This document shows positions 25,275 through 36,001 of a stretch of 64,000 bases of DNA, one piece after another. Each line of letters opens with the position of its first letter. Position 1 is the stretch's first letter. The DNA is taken from positions 2,015,894 to 2,079,893 of the forward strand of contig NZ_LT575483.1 in NCBI RefSeq assembly GCF_900086705.1, in the 5' to 3' direction. The position numbers and the translations under genes are program-made. This stretch comes from Massilibacillus massiliensis (GTDB lineage Bacteria > Bacillota > Negativicutes > FLKF01). Below the pieces are notes generated by a model. That model was not told where the DNA came from. It made no database searches and was given only the letters and a program-made list of their open reading frames with translations.

Positions 25275-27004
25275 AAACCTTCCTCCGCCTGCTGATTTTG
25301 TGAATCATAAATTTCTTGATATTCTACACTTTTTTCTAATAATTCTTGATGACTGCCGCTGGCAACAATTTTTCCTTCACGCATAACCAAAATTTTATCA
25401 ACATCACGCACCGCGCTAATTCTTTGCGCAATAATAAACATCGTTGTACGATGTAATAAATTCGTAAGCCCCTGCCTAATCTTTTTCTCGGTTACAGTAT
25501 CTACCGCACTCGTACTGTCATCTAAAATCAAAATAGCAGGTTTCTTCAGAATAGCTCTGGCAATACAAAGCCGCTGTTTCTGTCCCCCAGATAAATTAGC
25601 GCCGCCCTGCTCTAACAGCGTATCATATCCATTGGCGAAGCCTAAAATAAAATCATGTGCCTGTGCAGCCTTAGCCGCTGCTACAATTTCCATCTCACTT
25701 GCATTTTCATAACCCCACTTTAAATTATCGCGAATCGTACCGGAAAACAGCGTATTCTTTTGCAAAACCATGCCAATCTGCTTACGCAGCGATGGTATCG
25801 TATACTGCCGAATATCTTTCCCATCCAGCAGAATTTTTCCTGCTGTAACATCGTATAACCTTGGAATCAACTGCATTAAAGAACTTTTTCCCGCCCCGGT
25901 ACTACCGATTATTGCAATCACTTCTCCCGGGCGGACTGTAAAACAAATATTCTCTAAAACATTTTCCTCCGCTGACCCTGCGTAACGAAAATTTACATCT
26001 TGAAATGTAATTTCACCGCAAACATTTGCAATATCCTGTGCACCCTGTTCATCAACTAAATCGACTTTTGTATCAAAGATCTCACAGATTCGTTTATAAG
26101 ATGCACTCGCACGCGCTAACATAATAAACATCAAAGACAACATCATCAAAGACATTAGAACAATAAAAATATAATTGATAAAGGCGGTCATTTCGGCAAC
26201 ATCCAGGTCTCCCTGCAAGACCATATTTCCGCCAAAATATACAACTGCAACAATAGCAGCATTCATCATAAACATCATTAACGGCATATTGATAATGACA
26301 ACGTGCATAGCCTTAATAGAAGCTTCCAATAAATCACGATTCGCCATCCTAAACTTTTCTATCTCATAAGTTTCACGAACAAAGGATTTTACCACGCGAA
26401 TATTCGTCAAATTTTCTTGTATATTAGAATTCAAACCATCTAATTTTTTTTGCATTTTTTTAAATAGCGGAACAGCCAAATATATAATGTATGCTAAGGA
26501 AATCACTAGAATTGGCATAATCACAGCCAAAATTATCGCAAGTTTAGGACTAATTTGAATAGACATAACTAAAGAAAAAATAAGCATAAATGGTGCTCGA
26601 GCCAAAATTCGAAGTCCTGTTACAACTGTACTTTGCAGCTGCGTAATATCATTTGTTAACCTAGTTGTTAACGATCCAACAGAAAATTCATCGATATTGG
26701 CAAACGAAAAAGTCTGTACTTTATCAAATACCCCACGTCTCAATTCTGCGGCAAAACCAACACCTGTACGTGCTGAATACCGTACAGTACCAATCCCGCT
26801 AAGCAAAGACAACACAGCAACAGCAATCATCGTAAAACCAACTTGGCTGATATAACCGATATCACCGGAATTCACGCCCTCGCCGACCACTTTTGCCATA
26901 AATTTAGGGAATGCCATTTCTGCTACTACTTCAATAAATAAAAAAAAGAGTGCGAGTATGATATCTTTTTTATAATTTTTTATATAAGGATACATTCTAA
27001 GCAA
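25271..27004 (-). CDS. Heterodimeric ABC exporter, degenerate-site half
   Basis: A 577-residue partner half-transporter with six membrane segments then an ABC domain. Walker A is GSTGAGKSS, but Walker B ends LILDDST (aspartate where the catalytic glutamate should be) and the H-loop is IAQRIS (glutamine for histidine). Its signature, LSGGQ, is intact. The paired defects fit one degenerate and one working ATP site in the dimer. TTG 27004 lies 8 nt after AGGGAG and is preferred over the GTG at 27013 that overlaps this site. First gene of the exporter operon. Confidence 0.92.
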   Translation of the reverse strand: MLRMYPYIKNYKKDIILALFFLFIEVVAEMAFPKFMAKVVGEGVNSGDIGYISQVGFTMIAVAVLSLLSGIGTVRYSARTGVGFAAELRRGVFDKVQTFSFANIDEFSVGSLTTRLTNDITQLQSTVVTGLRILARAPFMLIFSLVMSIQISPKLAIILAVIMPILVISLAYIIYLAVPLFKKMQKKLDGLNSNIQENLTNIRVVKSFVRETYEIEKFRMANRDLLEASIKAMHVVIINMPLMMFMMNAAIVAVVYFGGNMVLQGDLDVAEMTAFINYIFIVLMSLMMLSLMFIMLARASASYKRICEIFDTKVDLVDEQGAQDIANVCGEITFQDVNFRYAGSAEENVLENICFTVRPGEVIAIIGSTGAGKSSLMQLIPRLYDVTAGKILLDGKDIRQYTIPSLRKQIGMVLQKNTLFSGTIRDNLKWGYENASEMEIVAAAKAAQAHDFILGFANGYDTLLEQGGANLSGGQKQRLCIARAILKKPAILILDDSTSAVDTVTEKKIRQGLTNLLHRTTMFIIAQRISAVRDVDKILVMREGKIVASGSHQELLEKSVEYQEIYDSQNQQAEEGL

Positions 27005-27075
27005 GATTTTCACTCCCTAAAAACTACTTTTTCTTATTATAAGTCATTTTGCCAAAACAAACCCTATAAAAAATA

Positions 27076-27104
27076 AAAAGGACTAAAATGCTTCTAGTCC
27101 TTTT
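27076..27104. terminator. Terminator at the end of the XRE regulator
   Basis: A 10-bp stem AAAAGGACTA (27076-27085 with 27095-27104), overlapping the stop codon of the regulator, with a T-run in either direction. Confidence 0.75.
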
Positions 27105-27480
27105 TACTTTTTATACCATTGGCTAATTTTATTGCAATTTTCTCTAGTAACTCCCACTCTTGTTCATTTAAACTGCTAAGCAGTACCGCAAACCGTTTTG
27201 GAAAATCATGATCATTCCTTTTTATTAACTCCGATGCCCAGGCTGTAAGCGCCTCATTTCGATTCATTTTAAGAAACATTTCGCCCTCTCCAGCTCGAAG
27301 CCACCGTTCACTAACACGAAAAAAAGAACATATAAAAGAAATATTTCTATCTGTTATATTACGGCTATTACTTTCATATAAGCCGATTGCACTAGCCTTC
27401 AATCCTATTTTCTCTCCAAACTCAGCTTGTGTAAGATTCAGAGATTTTCTAAGCTCTTTTATTCTACTGCCAATTTGCAT
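27094..27480 (-). CDS. XRE-family helix-turn-helix regulator
   Basis: A 128-residue DNA-binding protein. The HTH_3 domain (about 5-60) reads IKELRKSLNLTQAEFGEKIG and ends in RVSERWLRAGEGEMF, typical of phage-type and orphan Firmicutes repressors. A helical tail (LNEQEWELLEKIAIKLANGIK) may be for dimerisation. ATG 27480 follows an AAAGGTGGTGATAGG ribosome site; the longer frame has none. It is divergent from the 59-codon gene at 27628. A CTTAG-N7-CTAAG repeat in the 147 bp between them could be its operator. No other prophage genes are present. Confidence 0.85.
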   Translation of the reverse strand: MQIGSRIKELRKSLNLTQAEFGEKIGLKASAIGLYESNSRNITDRNISFICSFFRVSERWLRAGEGEMFLKMNRNEALTAWASELIKRNDHDFPKRFAVLLSSLNEQEWELLEKIAIKLANGIKSKKD

Positions 27481-27627
27481 CCTATCACCACCTTTCGACC
27501 AAATAATATCACAACGAATCACACTCTGCAATATTTATTACATGATAACTATTGCTTAGAAAAACACTAAGTAGTATTATAATCTTACGGAGAAATAAAA
27601 AGCACTAGAAGGAAAGGTAGTGACGAA

Positions 27628-27807
27628 ATGTTAGAATTAAAAAGCGTTGATTTAGCAGCAGAGAGAAAGGACTTAACTGAAAACGAAAAAAGAATTCTCA
27701 ATATTTTTACCAAAATACTTCCAGAACTTACTACAGTTGAACAAGAAAAACTATTGGCTTTTGGAGAAGGCCTAGCTTTTGCAAAGCAAAAAATAAAAAA
27801 TACCTAA
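27628..27807 (+). CDS. Small hypothetical protein (59 aa)
   Basis: A short gene running ATG 27628 to TAA 27805-27807. AAGGAAAGG lies about 8 nt upstream and TATAAT at 27578-27583 is a possible -10. The product is charged and helical, with a [14 protein letters not shown] segment and an ending [24 protein letters not shown]. That ending resembles the C-terminal tail of the divergent XRE regulator (LNEQEWELLEKIAIKLANGIK), as if the dimerisation part of such a regulator existed alone. I do not recognise a named family. It is 31 bp upstream of the chemoreceptor gene and may be co-transcribed with it. Confidence 0.65.
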   Translation: MLELKSVDLAAERKDLTENEKRILNIFTKILPELTTVEQEKLLAFGEGLAFAKQKIKNT

Positions 27808-27838
27808 CGATACTAATATCATAATACTGGAGGATATC

Positions 27839-29869
27839 ATGCAATTTAAGAACATTCAAACCAAAATTCTTGTAAACTTACTTCCTTTATTCATTATAAG
27901 TTTCCTCGTTTTATCAGGTATCAGCTATTATATGGCGAAAAATTATTTAACGAATAGTGTAAATGAAACTGCGACAGCGATAGGGGACAAATTTTCTGCT
28001 CAAATTTATGCAGAAATGCATGAAAAAATGCTGCATTTAGAAGATATCGCAAATATCCCACAAATCCAAGGAGAAAACAAAGCAGATCAGCAAGCGATCC
28101 TAATTGCAGAAAAAAACCGACTTGCTGAATTTGATGCAATTTTTCTGATTTCATTAGATGGTTCTGGAATCAGTGGTGATGGCAAATCCTACAGTTACAG
28201 TGACCGAGATTATTTTACGATGGTGAAACAAACACAAAAATCTTTTATTTCTAAACCTCTAGTCTCAAAAAGCACAGGAAAATTATCGGTAATCCTCGCC
28301 ACACCTGTTAGCGCGAATGGAAAAATGGTCGGTATCGTTGGTGGTACAATATCACTAGAAAAATTATCTACTATGCTGAAAGATTTAAAATTTAAGAATA
28401 CAGGTTACGGCTATATTACAGATCAATCCGGTCTAATCATTGCGCACGACAAGACACCCGAAACGATCGGCAAATTAAATTTAACAGAAAAGAAAATCAA
28501 TCCGGAAGTAAAATCTTCACAAACAGAGCTTGATGATCAACTGATTCGTTTATTTAAACAAGCTACTGATGATAACAAAGCTGTAAACGGCATTTACACT
28601 GCGCTCAACGGCGATAAGGTACTTTCCGTCTTCACGCCGATAAACCTAGATGGCAATGCGCGCTGGATGATGATCGTTACGGCGCCTGAGGCAGAAGTTA
28701 TGGATGATATTGCAACACTCACTCAGTCGATGCTTTGGCTGTCATTGTTCTTCACAGCGATTGCTGTCATCTTTATCATCATCTTCAGTAAAAAATTAGC
28801 AAAACCGATCAAAGACTTAGAAACTGTCTCAAATCGTATTGCGACAGGTGATTTATCAAAAATTGAAGTAAATATCTCAACAAATGATGAAATTGGGCGT
28901 CTCGGCAAAAGTTTTGAACAAATGACCCAGAATTTACAAAACTTAATAAGAAAGATTCTAGTTGCTACCGAACAATTGGCTTCCTCATCAGAAGAACTAA
29001 CTGCCAGTTCCGAGCAATCCGCACAAGCTGCAAATCACATTGCAACATCCATAACCGAGGTGGCAGAAGGTGCAAATCAACAATTAAGTACCACCAATGA
29101 TACAACCTCCGTCATAGAGCAAATGTCAATCAGTATACAACAAATTGCCGATTATGCCAGTCAAGCCGCCGCCCAATCTACCCAAGCAACAGAGAAAGCA
29201 ACAGATGGTGACCATGCCGTGGAAAAGGTAATCACACAAATGGATCAGATAAAAACAACCGTAGAAAAATCTGCACAAGTTGTCACAAAATTAGGCGAAC
29301 GCTCCAAAGAAATCGGACAAATCATTGATGCCATTTCTAATATCGCCGGACAGACAAATCTGCTGGCACTAAATGCAGCAATTGAAGCTGCCAGAGCCGG
29401 TGAACAAGGCAGAGGCTTTGCCGTCGTAGCAGAAGAAGTGCGCAAATTAGCAGAACAATCCCAAGAAGCCGCACAAAAAATTGCTGCATTAATCGGTGAA
29501 ATTCAAGAGGATACGGATAAAGCCGTAGTTGCGATGGATGACGGCACACGAGAAGTAAAAAATGGTGCTGATGTTGTAAATCTCGCGGGTATAGCATTTA
29601 AAGAGATCTCCAATTTAGTAACAAATATCTCTGAACAAGTACAAGATATTTCATCGGGAATGCAGCAAGTTGCTGCAAATAGTCAGCAGATTGTCCATTC
29701 CGTGAAAAAGATTGATACCTTCGGAAAAAAATCAGCAAGTGAGTCAGAAAATGTTTCTGCGGCCGCGGAAGAACAACTCGCTTCTATGGAAGAGATCGCA
29801 TCATCTAGCCAGGCATTATCGAAACTCGCACAAGATTTACAAAATGCTGTTACTGGTTTTAGACTTTAA
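27839..29869 (+). CDS. Methyl-accepting chemotaxis protein
   Basis: A 676-residue transmembrane chemoreceptor. The first membrane segment is about 10-32. An extracellular dCache-type sensor lies at about 33-285 ([15 protein letters not shown] and [17 protein letters not shown] are typical), with the second segment at about 297-318. HAMP is about 319-372, then a long signalling domain with the conserved hairpin tip [22 protein letters not shown] (one residue differs from the commonest form). The cell is therefore probably motile. GGAGG precedes ATG 27839. The ligand is unknown; dCache domains often bind small organic acids or amino acids. Confidence 0.94.
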   Translation: MQFKNIQTKILVNLLPLFIISFLVLSGISYYMAKNYLTNSVNETATAIGDKFSAQIYAEMHEKMLHLEDIANIPQIQGENKADQQAILIAEKNRLAEFDAIFLISLDGSGISGDGKSYSYSDRDYFTMVKQTQKSFISKPLVSKSTGKLSVILATPVSANGKMVGIVGGTISLEKLSTMLKDLKFKNTGYGYITDQSGLIIAHDKTPETIGKLNLTEKKINPEVKSSQTELDDQLIRLFKQATDDNKAVNGIYTALNGDKVLSVFTPINLDGNARWMMIVTAPEAEVMDDIATLTQSMLWLSLFFTAIAVIFIIIFSKKLAKPIKDLETVSNRIATGDLSKIEVNISTNDEIGRLGKSFEQMTQNLQNLIRKILVATEQLASSSEELTASSEQSAQAANHIATSITEVAEGANQQLSTTNDTTSVIEQMSISIQQIADYASQAAAQSTQATEKATDGDHAVEKVITQMDQIKTTVEKSAQVVTKLGERSKEIGQIIDAISNIAGQTNLLALNAAIEAARAGEQGRGFAVVAEEVRKLAEQSQEAAQKIAALIGEIQEDTDKAVVAMDDGTREVKNGADVVNLAGIAFKEISNLVTNISEQVQDISSGMQQVAANSQQIVHSVKKIDTFGKKSASESENVSAAAEEQLASMEEIASSSQALSKLAQDLQNAVTGFRL

Positions 29870-29888
29870 TTTATGATTTCCGACCTAT

Positions 29889-29935
29889 AAAAATAGATCA
29901 CGACAGAGGATCAACCTCTAGCGTGATCTATTTTT
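29889..29935. terminator. Bidirectional terminator between chemoreceptor and ppk
   Basis: A perfect 14-bp stem (29889-29902 with 29922-29935), AAAAATAGATCACG, with an inner GAGG/CCTC extension. A/T outer pairs give a T-run on both strands. It overlaps the ppk stop codon. Confidence 0.88.
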
Positions 29936-32033
29936 AATTCTCTTTAACATGGTAACCTGCCTCTTGATCTGCCATTTCAGAAAAGGCTTGCATAAAATAT
30001 GCCTGACTGTCAATTGGATTCTCATGCAGCAACCGTTTTGTATAATTTCCGTCATTTTGCAGCTGTCTTCCCTTGATATTATCTGCAAGCATAATTTTTA
30101 TCGAAGCATAAATTTTTCTCTTAATTTCTGTATCTAGAATGGGACAAGCAATTTCTACCCGTTTTTCGGTATTACGTGTCATTAAGTCAGCAGAAGAGAT
30201 ATAGACTTTCATCTGTGATTCTGCACCGAAACAAAAAATTCTCGAATGTTCTAAAAATCTGCCTACAATACTAATAACTGTAACATTTTCAGTTTTTCCT
30301 TTCACATTGGGTACCAAACAGCAGATGCCACGAATGATCAAGGTGACTTTTACGCCTGCCTGCGCAGCAACTACCAATGCATCTATAATCTCGCGATCCG
30401 TAAGAGAATTCATTTTAAGGATAATTCCACTTCTTTTACCCGCTTTTGCTTTTAACTTTTCTTTTTTTATTAAAACTAAAATTTGCTGCTTTAAATTGAT
30501 CGGTGCCACGAGAAGATTTTTATAAATCCCCTGCAGATTTGCAATGCACATGTTTTTAAAAAAGGCAACTGCATCTTTACCAATGTCCTGTTTTGCTGTA
30601 ATCAAAGACAAATCCGTATAAATTGCTGCCGTCTGCGCATTATAATTGCCTGTACCAATTTGTGTAATATACTGCACCTTGCCTCGATCCAGTCTGGTAA
30701 TCAGACATATCTTAGAATGAACTTTATATCCTTCAAAACCATAAATGATATTACAGCCAGCTTCACTTAAATTTTCCGCCCAATTGATGTTATTTTGTTC
30801 ATCAAAACGCGCCCTAAGTTCCATTAAAACAGTAACTTCTTTGCCCAGCTCCGCTGCCATAATTAAATAGTTGATCAGCTTGGCCTTATTACTGCCCATA
30901 CGATAAATGGTAATTTTGATTGATACAACTTTTTCGTCATATGCTGCCTCTTTGATCAATTTTGCAAACAAATCAAACTTCTGATAAGGATAGGTAAGTA
31001 AAAGATCTTTTTCTAATACATGTGCAAGCATCTGCTCATTTTTATCAACATCACAAACTGATACTGGCTGAAATTTTTCATATTGTATTTTTTGTTTTTG
31101 CTGATACTCAAACTTTTCTGCTAAAGAAAACACATACGATAATCGAATCGGTGTCTTGGTTTTATAAATTTGTTTCCGATCAATTTTCAGTCGTTTACTT
31201 AAATAATCTTCAATAAGCGAATCACCGCTTGTCTCCATTTCTAGTCGTACTGGATCAAGCCGCAAACGTTTTTTTAAGGTTCTTTTCACATGAAGAAGAT
31301 AATCTTCTCCATCTTCTACGTCTTCATCATCTGGGTTAATATCCGCATTACGTGTGACACAAATTACGGATTTATCTATGATGGAATACATGTCAAAGAC
31401 TTTATTCACATATGCTAATATAATTTCTTCTAACAGAATATAACGAATGGACTCACTCGGGAGAAAAATCATTTTAGGCAATGAACTAGGGACAGGAATC
31501 ATTCCCAAACGCACTTTTTTCTTATGTTTGAGCAAAACTGCAATGTGCAGCACCTGATTCGCGAGATGTGGAAACGGATGCTGCAAATCAATAATCTGCG
31601 GCGATAATAAAGGTGCAATAAAATTTTCAAAGTACTTTTCCATATCTACGGCTTCCTGCACCGTCAAATCGCGTATCGTAACGCGATGCAGTCCTTCATA
31701 ACATAATCTTTCCTCAATTAAGGAAAACACCGCATCCCGCTTCTTATACAATTTTTTCGCAACATGAAATATTTTTTCTAGCTGCTCCTCCGGCGTCATC
31801 AGGCTTTTATTTTCACGATTTTCCTTTTTAAGTAACGATAAATCAAATAAACTTCCTACTCGAATCATAAAAAATTCATTGAGATTGCTAGTGAAAATGG
31901 CAACAAATTTTAACCGTTCATATAAAGGGACTTGTTCATCATTTGCTTCTTCCAAAACCCGTTCATTAAATTTCAGCCAAGATAACTCGCGATTTTGTGT
32001 ATAACTGATATCAAATGTCTTATTTATCCTCAT
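29934..32033 (-). CDS. ppk: Polyphosphate kinase 1
   Basis: A 699-residue PPK1 that polymerises the terminal phosphate of ATP into polyphosphate. The N-terminal domain opens with NRELSWLKFNERVLEEA. The two phospholipase-D-like catalytic domains include GYKVHSKICLITR, with the probable autophosphorylated histidine, and the second histidine segment EHSRIFCFG. Length is normal (about 690-720). ATG 32033 follows GAGGT. It lies 48 bp after a ppx gene on the same strand, a common ppx-ppk pairing. Confidence 0.95.
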   Translation of the reverse strand: MRINKTFDISYTQNRELSWLKFNERVLEEANDEQVPLYERLKFVAIFTSNLNEFFMIRVGSLFDLSLLKKENRENKSLMTPEEQLEKIFHVAKKLYKKRDAVFSLIEERLCYEGLHRVTIRDLTVQEAVDMEKYFENFIAPLLSPQIIDLQHPFPHLANQVLHIAVLLKHKKKVRLGMIPVPSSLPKMIFLPSESIRYILLEEIILAYVNKVFDMYSIIDKSVICVTRNADINPDDEDVEDGEDYLLHVKRTLKKRLRLDPVRLEMETSGDSLIEDYLSKRLKIDRKQIYKTKTPIRLSYVFSLAEKFEYQQKQKIQYEKFQPVSVCDVDKNEQMLAHVLEKDLLLTYPYQKFDLFAKLIKEAAYDEKVVSIKITIYRMGSNKAKLINYLIMAAELGKEVTVLMELRARFDEQNNINWAENLSEAGCNIIYGFEGYKVHSKICLITRLDRGKVQYITQIGTGNYNAQTAAIYTDLSLITAKQDIGKDAVAFFKNMCIANLQGIYKNLLVAPINLKQQILVLIKKEKLKAKAGKRSGIILKMNSLTDREIIDALVVAAQAGVKVTLIIRGICCLVPNVKGKTENVTVISIVGRFLEHSRIFCFGAESQMKVYISSADLMTRNTEKRVEIACPILDTEIKRKIYASIKIMLADNIKGRQLQNDGNYTKRLLHENPIDSQAYFMQAFSEMADQEAGYHVKEN

Positions 32034-32081
32034 GATATTTTACCTCTGCTGCCAATTGATTTTTCAACTTACTGATTGCAT

Positions 32082-33077
32082 CTATTTTGCTGCTCTTACT
32101 TGTTTTGCACAAATCTTTTCATCTAAATTTACAGCTACATCCAGCAGTTCTTCGTCCTGATTTTTTTTCAAGACATTATGATATAAATATCCTTCACGAA
32201 CACCAAAATTGCTGACAACAATCAGCTCACCCTTAAAATATTTAGTAATCGTGTGTAAAATAATCATTCCAGGCAAAATAGTTTCGATTCGATCAGGTAC
32301 CGTCTTTAATAAAACATCTAAAGTTTCGCTGGAAATAAAATCATCGTCCTCATCATTTTCTAGTAATTTAATCATTTTTTTGACATTAGGCGCTTTGATT
32401 TCTTGATTTTCCGCCGGTAAATTAAAAAGGTAATTATTGATTTTGCTTGCAGCACGAATGGTACCACCAACACCGCAAATAATTGGCTGCGCTTTATACT
32501 CGATACCAATATAATCTTCAAGTTCTGCTAAAACTGCTTCTTTGATTGCTTTTCGTTCTGTCTTATCCGGCAGTAAGCTATCTACATATTGACCATATGC
32601 ATTCAATGAACCAATCGGTATACTGATTGCATCAACAATTTCGGAATTCTGATAAATAACAAGTTCTGTACTTGCACCACCAATATCCACAAGCAAACCA
32701 TCTTCTGCATCCATTACATGCGTAGCACCAATAAAGTCAAGTGTCGCTTCTTCACTGCCGGAAAGCACAACAATCGGAAGCCCTGTCCTTTCTACGATCT
32801 CGGCCACGGCTTCCGTACTATTTGAAACATTCCGCAATGCAGCTGTTGCAAATGCAGATACATTTTCAATATGAAAATTTTCTAAAAGAAATTTAAAATC
32901 CATTAATGCTGCACAAGCTTTATTAATTCCGTCTGGCGTCATCTTACCTTTTTTCATATGAGCCGCCAGACCTGCAATATGCTTTTTATTTAACAATACC
33001 GTTAATTTTTCATCTTCAATTTTATAAATTGCGAGTCGGATCGTATTCGAACCAATATCAATAATTGCATGTACCAT
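32082..33077 (-). CDS. ppx: Ppx/GppA exopolyphosphatase
   Basis: A 331-residue actin-fold (ASKHA) phosphatase that degrades polyphosphate or pppGpp. Motifs are IIDIGSNTIRLAIY at the N-terminus, ATAALRNV (about 92), GSEEATLDFIGA (about 120), VDIGGASTELV (about 142) and GVGGT. It has the short two-domain form without the C-terminal HD-like domain of E. coli Ppx. ATG 33077 follows GGAGTGAG; the frame extending to 33173 is not supported. It is upstream of ppk in one transcription unit and has a paralogue at 36690. Confidence 0.92.
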   Translation of the reverse strand: MVHAIIDIGSNTIRLAIYKIEDEKLTVLLNKKHIAGLAAHMKKGKMTPDGINKACAALMDFKFLLENFHIENVSAFATAALRNVSNSTEAVAEIVERTGLPIVVLSGSEEATLDFIGATHVMDAEDGLLVDIGGASTELVIYQNSEIVDAISIPIGSLNAYGQYVDSLLPDKTERKAIKEAVLAELEDYIGIEYKAQPIICGVGGTIRAASKINNYLFNLPAENQEIKAPNVKKMIKLLENDEDDDFISSETLDVLLKTVPDRIETILPGMIILHTITKYFKGELIVVSNFGVREGYLYHNVLKKNQDEELLDVAVNLDEKICAKQVRAAK

Positions 33078-33242
33078 GCTTTTTCTCACTCCATCTGTTT
33101 GAATATTTTTTGCAAAAAATTTATTATATTTTCTTTTTCTATGCAAAAATATGCAGTATCTACAATTTATCATAGTTCATTTTCGATAAACGCGTGTTAA
33201 AATATGATGAAATTCTTGTTAAGATTCTGTTAATTCCGTAAA

Positions 33243-33276
33243 AAAAAAGAAACCAGCATTACGCTGATTTCTTTTT
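33243..33276 (-). terminator. Terminator after gyrA
   Basis: On the minus strand AAAGAAATCAGC pairs with GCTGGTTTCTTT (one G-T pair), followed by a run of T. It lies 30 bp after the gyrA stop. Confidence 0.8.
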
Positions 33277-33305
33277 TAATTCATTTTTTATCTCTAGCCA
33301 AAAGA

Positions 33306-35741
33306 TCAATCACTATCGGCTTTTCTCTCAACCGCAGCAAGCGATGCGACTTTGTCATTCGCAGCTGTTTTCATGAGGGTCACGCCCTGTGTGTTACGAC
33401 TAATTACCGAAATTGCATCGATATCAATCCGAATCACGATGCCCTCCGTAGAAATCAAGATCAGTTCTTGTCCAGGTTTTACAACCTTAATGCCAACAAC
33501 TCTGCCTGTTTTCTCCGTTACTTTCATGTTGATGATACCTTTACCACCACGCGATTGTGCACGATATTCAGACGTTGAGGTACGTTTACCAAACCCTTCT
33601 TCTGTGACACTTAATACCTCAGCATCACGTTTCAGTGTATCCATACCAACGACTAAATCATCTTCCTTCAACCGAATACCGCGAACTCCATGTGCAGTTC
33701 TGCCCATAGAACGAACATCAGTTTCTGGGAAAGTAATTGCCATACCACCTTGTGTACCAATGATAATGTGCTGTTCACCGTTGGTCAATTTTACACCAAT
33801 TAAATCATCATCATCATCTAAAGATATCGCAATTAAGCCGCCCTTACGTGCTGTATCAAAGTCCATAAGTTCTGTCTTTTTAACGATCCCTTTTTGCGTC
33901 GCCATAAATAAAAATTTATCACTTGCAAATTCCTTAATCGGAATGACTGCGGTAATTTTTTCTTTGGCTTCAAGCGGCAGCAAATTCACAATTGCTGTCC
34001 CCTTTGCCGTACGGCTTGCCTCAGCAATTTCATACCCTTTCAACCGATATACGCGGCCTCGGCTCGTAAAGAACATAATATTATGATGCGTTGTCGTTAC
34101 AAATAAATGTTCAACAAAATCTTCCTCTTTTGTTCCCATACCGGCAACACCACGACCACCGCGTTTTTGATTGCGATATGTATCCACTGGCAAACGTTTT
34201 ATATAATTACCGTGTGTCAATGTAATCACGATATCTTCTTCGGCAATCAAATCTTCCATATCGAGTTTAGATACATCTGTTGTAATTACAGTACGTCTGC
34301 CATCACCAAATTTACGTTTTACTTCCGTAAGTTCATCTTTGATGATATTGAGTACTTTTTGTTCATCAGCCAATACAGATTCCAACCATTCAATCGTCTT
34401 TAATATTTCTTGATATTCATCTTCAATTTTTTCACGTTCTAAGCCTGTTAAACGCTGCAAACGTAAATCCAAAATTGCCTGTGCCTGCTTCTCAGATAGA
34501 TCAAAACCATCCATTAAAGCATTGCGAGCAATATCAGCTGTTTGTGATTGACGAATCGTCGTAATCACTGCATCAATATGATCTAAAGCAATTTTTAAGC
34601 CTTCTAAAATATGTGCTCTTGCTTTCGCTTTTGCAAGTTCGTATTTCGTACGTCTCGTAATAATATCTTTTTGATGCTCTAAGTAATAGAACAGAACTTC
34701 GCGTAAATTTAACACACGCGGTCTGCCATCAACAAGAGCCAATATGATGATACCAAAACTCTCTTGCATCTGTGTATGTTTATAGAGCTGATTTAAAACA
34801 ATATCCGGATTGGTGTCACGACGCAATTCGATCACGACGCGCATCCCTTTACGGTCACTCTCATCGCGAAGATCCGTAATGCCGTCAATTGATTTATCGC
34901 GCACCAATTCCGCAATTTTTTCTACCAAGCGTGCTTTATTCACTTGATAAGGAAGTTCTGTTACGATAATTCTCGGTTTACCATTAGACATCGTTTCAAT
35001 ACGCGCTTGCGCCCGCATTTTTACAACACCGCGTCCAGTCGTATAAGCCGAATGAATCCCTTCTCGTCCTAAGATTAAACCACCTGTCGGGAAATCAGGC
35101 CCCTTAATCGCCAGCATCAATTCTGGAATTGTTACTTCAGAGTTATCAATTAACATCAATACCCCATCAATGACTTCACCTAAATTATGCGGCGGAATAT
35201 TCGTCGCCATACCAACAGCAATACCAGAAGACCCATTCACCAATAAATTCGGTAATTTAGCAGGTAGTACAGACGGTTCTTTTAAAGATTCATCATAGTT
35301 TGGTACGAAATTAACTGTATCTTTTTCAATATCCTGTAACATCGCTTCGGCAACACGTGACATACGAACTTCCGTATAACGCATCGCTGCTGCTGAGTCA
35401 CCATCAATTGAACCAAAGTTTCCATGACCATCTACTAATAAATAACGTGTTGAAAAATTCTGTGCCATCCGCACGGTAGCCTCATAAACAGAGCTATCAC
35501 CATGTGGATGATACTTACCTAGTACTTCCCCGACAATACGTGCCGATTTTTTATACGCTTTATTTGGCGACATCCCAGCTTCGTGCATAGCATATAAAAT
35601 ACGTCTATGTACCGGCTTCAAACCATCACGAACATCTGGCAAAGCACGCATTACGATAACGCTCATCGCGTAATCGATATAAGAATTTTTCATTTCATCT
35701 TCAATGCGTACAGGCAAAACTTTACCTAAACCAAAATCCAC
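33306..35741 (-). CDS. gyrA: DNA gyrase subunit A
   Basis: An 811-residue type IIA topoisomerase subunit that cuts and rejoins DNA. The catalytic tyrosine is Y122 in [10 protein letters not shown]. The quinolone-resistance region GDSSVYE keeps serine at 83 and glutamate at 87. The GyrA box QKRGGRG marks the DNA-wrapping C-terminal domain, which has six blade-like repeats. GTG 35741 follows GAGGTGAG. It is about 14 kb from gyrB, although in many Firmicutes the two are adjacent. Confidence 0.97.
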   Translation of the reverse strand: MDFGLGKVLPVRIEDEMKNSYIDYAMSVIVMRALPDVRDGLKPVHRRILYAMHEAGMSPNKAYKKSARIVGEVLGKYHPHGDSSVYEATVRMAQNFSTRYLLVDGHGNFGSIDGDSAAAMRYTEVRMSRVAEAMLQDIEKDTVNFVPNYDESLKEPSVLPAKLPNLLVNGSSGIAVGMATNIPPHNLGEVIDGVLMLIDNSEVTIPELMLAIKGPDFPTGGLILGREGIHSAYTTGRGVVKMRAQARIETMSNGKPRIIVTELPYQVNKARLVEKIAELVRDKSIDGITDLRDESDRKGMRVVIELRRDTNPDIVLNQLYKHTQMQESFGIIILALVDGRPRVLNLREVLFYYLEHQKDIITRRTKYELAKAKARAHILEGLKIALDHIDAVITTIRQSQTADIARNALMDGFDLSEKQAQAILDLRLQRLTGLEREKIEDEYQEILKTIEWLESVLADEQKVLNIIKDELTEVKRKFGDGRRTVITTDVSKLDMEDLIAEEDIVITLTHGNYIKRLPVDTYRNQKRGGRGVAGMGTKEEDFVEHLFVTTTHHNIMFFTSRGRVYRLKGYEIAEASRTAKGTAIVNLLPLEAKEKITAVIPIKEFASDKFLFMATQKGIVKKTELMDFDTARKGGLIAISLDDDDDLIGVKLTNGEQHIIIGTQGGMAITFPETDVRSMGRTAHGVRGIRLKEDDLVVGMDTLKRDAEVLSVTEEGFGKRTSTSEYRAQSRGGKGIINMKVTEKTGRVVGIKVVKPGQELILISTEGIVIRIDIDAISVISRNTQGVTLMKTAANDKVASLAAVERKADSD

Positions 35742-36001
35742 AATCTCACCTCAAATAATATTATTTCTTTGCTCTTATGTATAAATTTTAAATGCAAATT
35801 AAATCCTTGCAGCCGTTGAATCTACTGCCATATACTAACTTCTAATTATAGCACAGAAAGAGATTTATGTAAAAATTTTAGTAAAGTTACTATTTTATTC
35901 ACAATTTCTCTATTGTATTCTTACCTAAATACTAAAATGGTAACCGATCTGCCTGTTAAACCATATACTAAAGCAAACAAAGATGCGCAGGAGGTCATTA
36001 C

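Noticed and set aside
33352-34086. A long open frame on the plus strand inside gyrA (244 codons)
   Set aside because: It is antisense to a strongly conserved part of gyrA, has no ribosome site, and its composition reflects the mirrored codon pattern.
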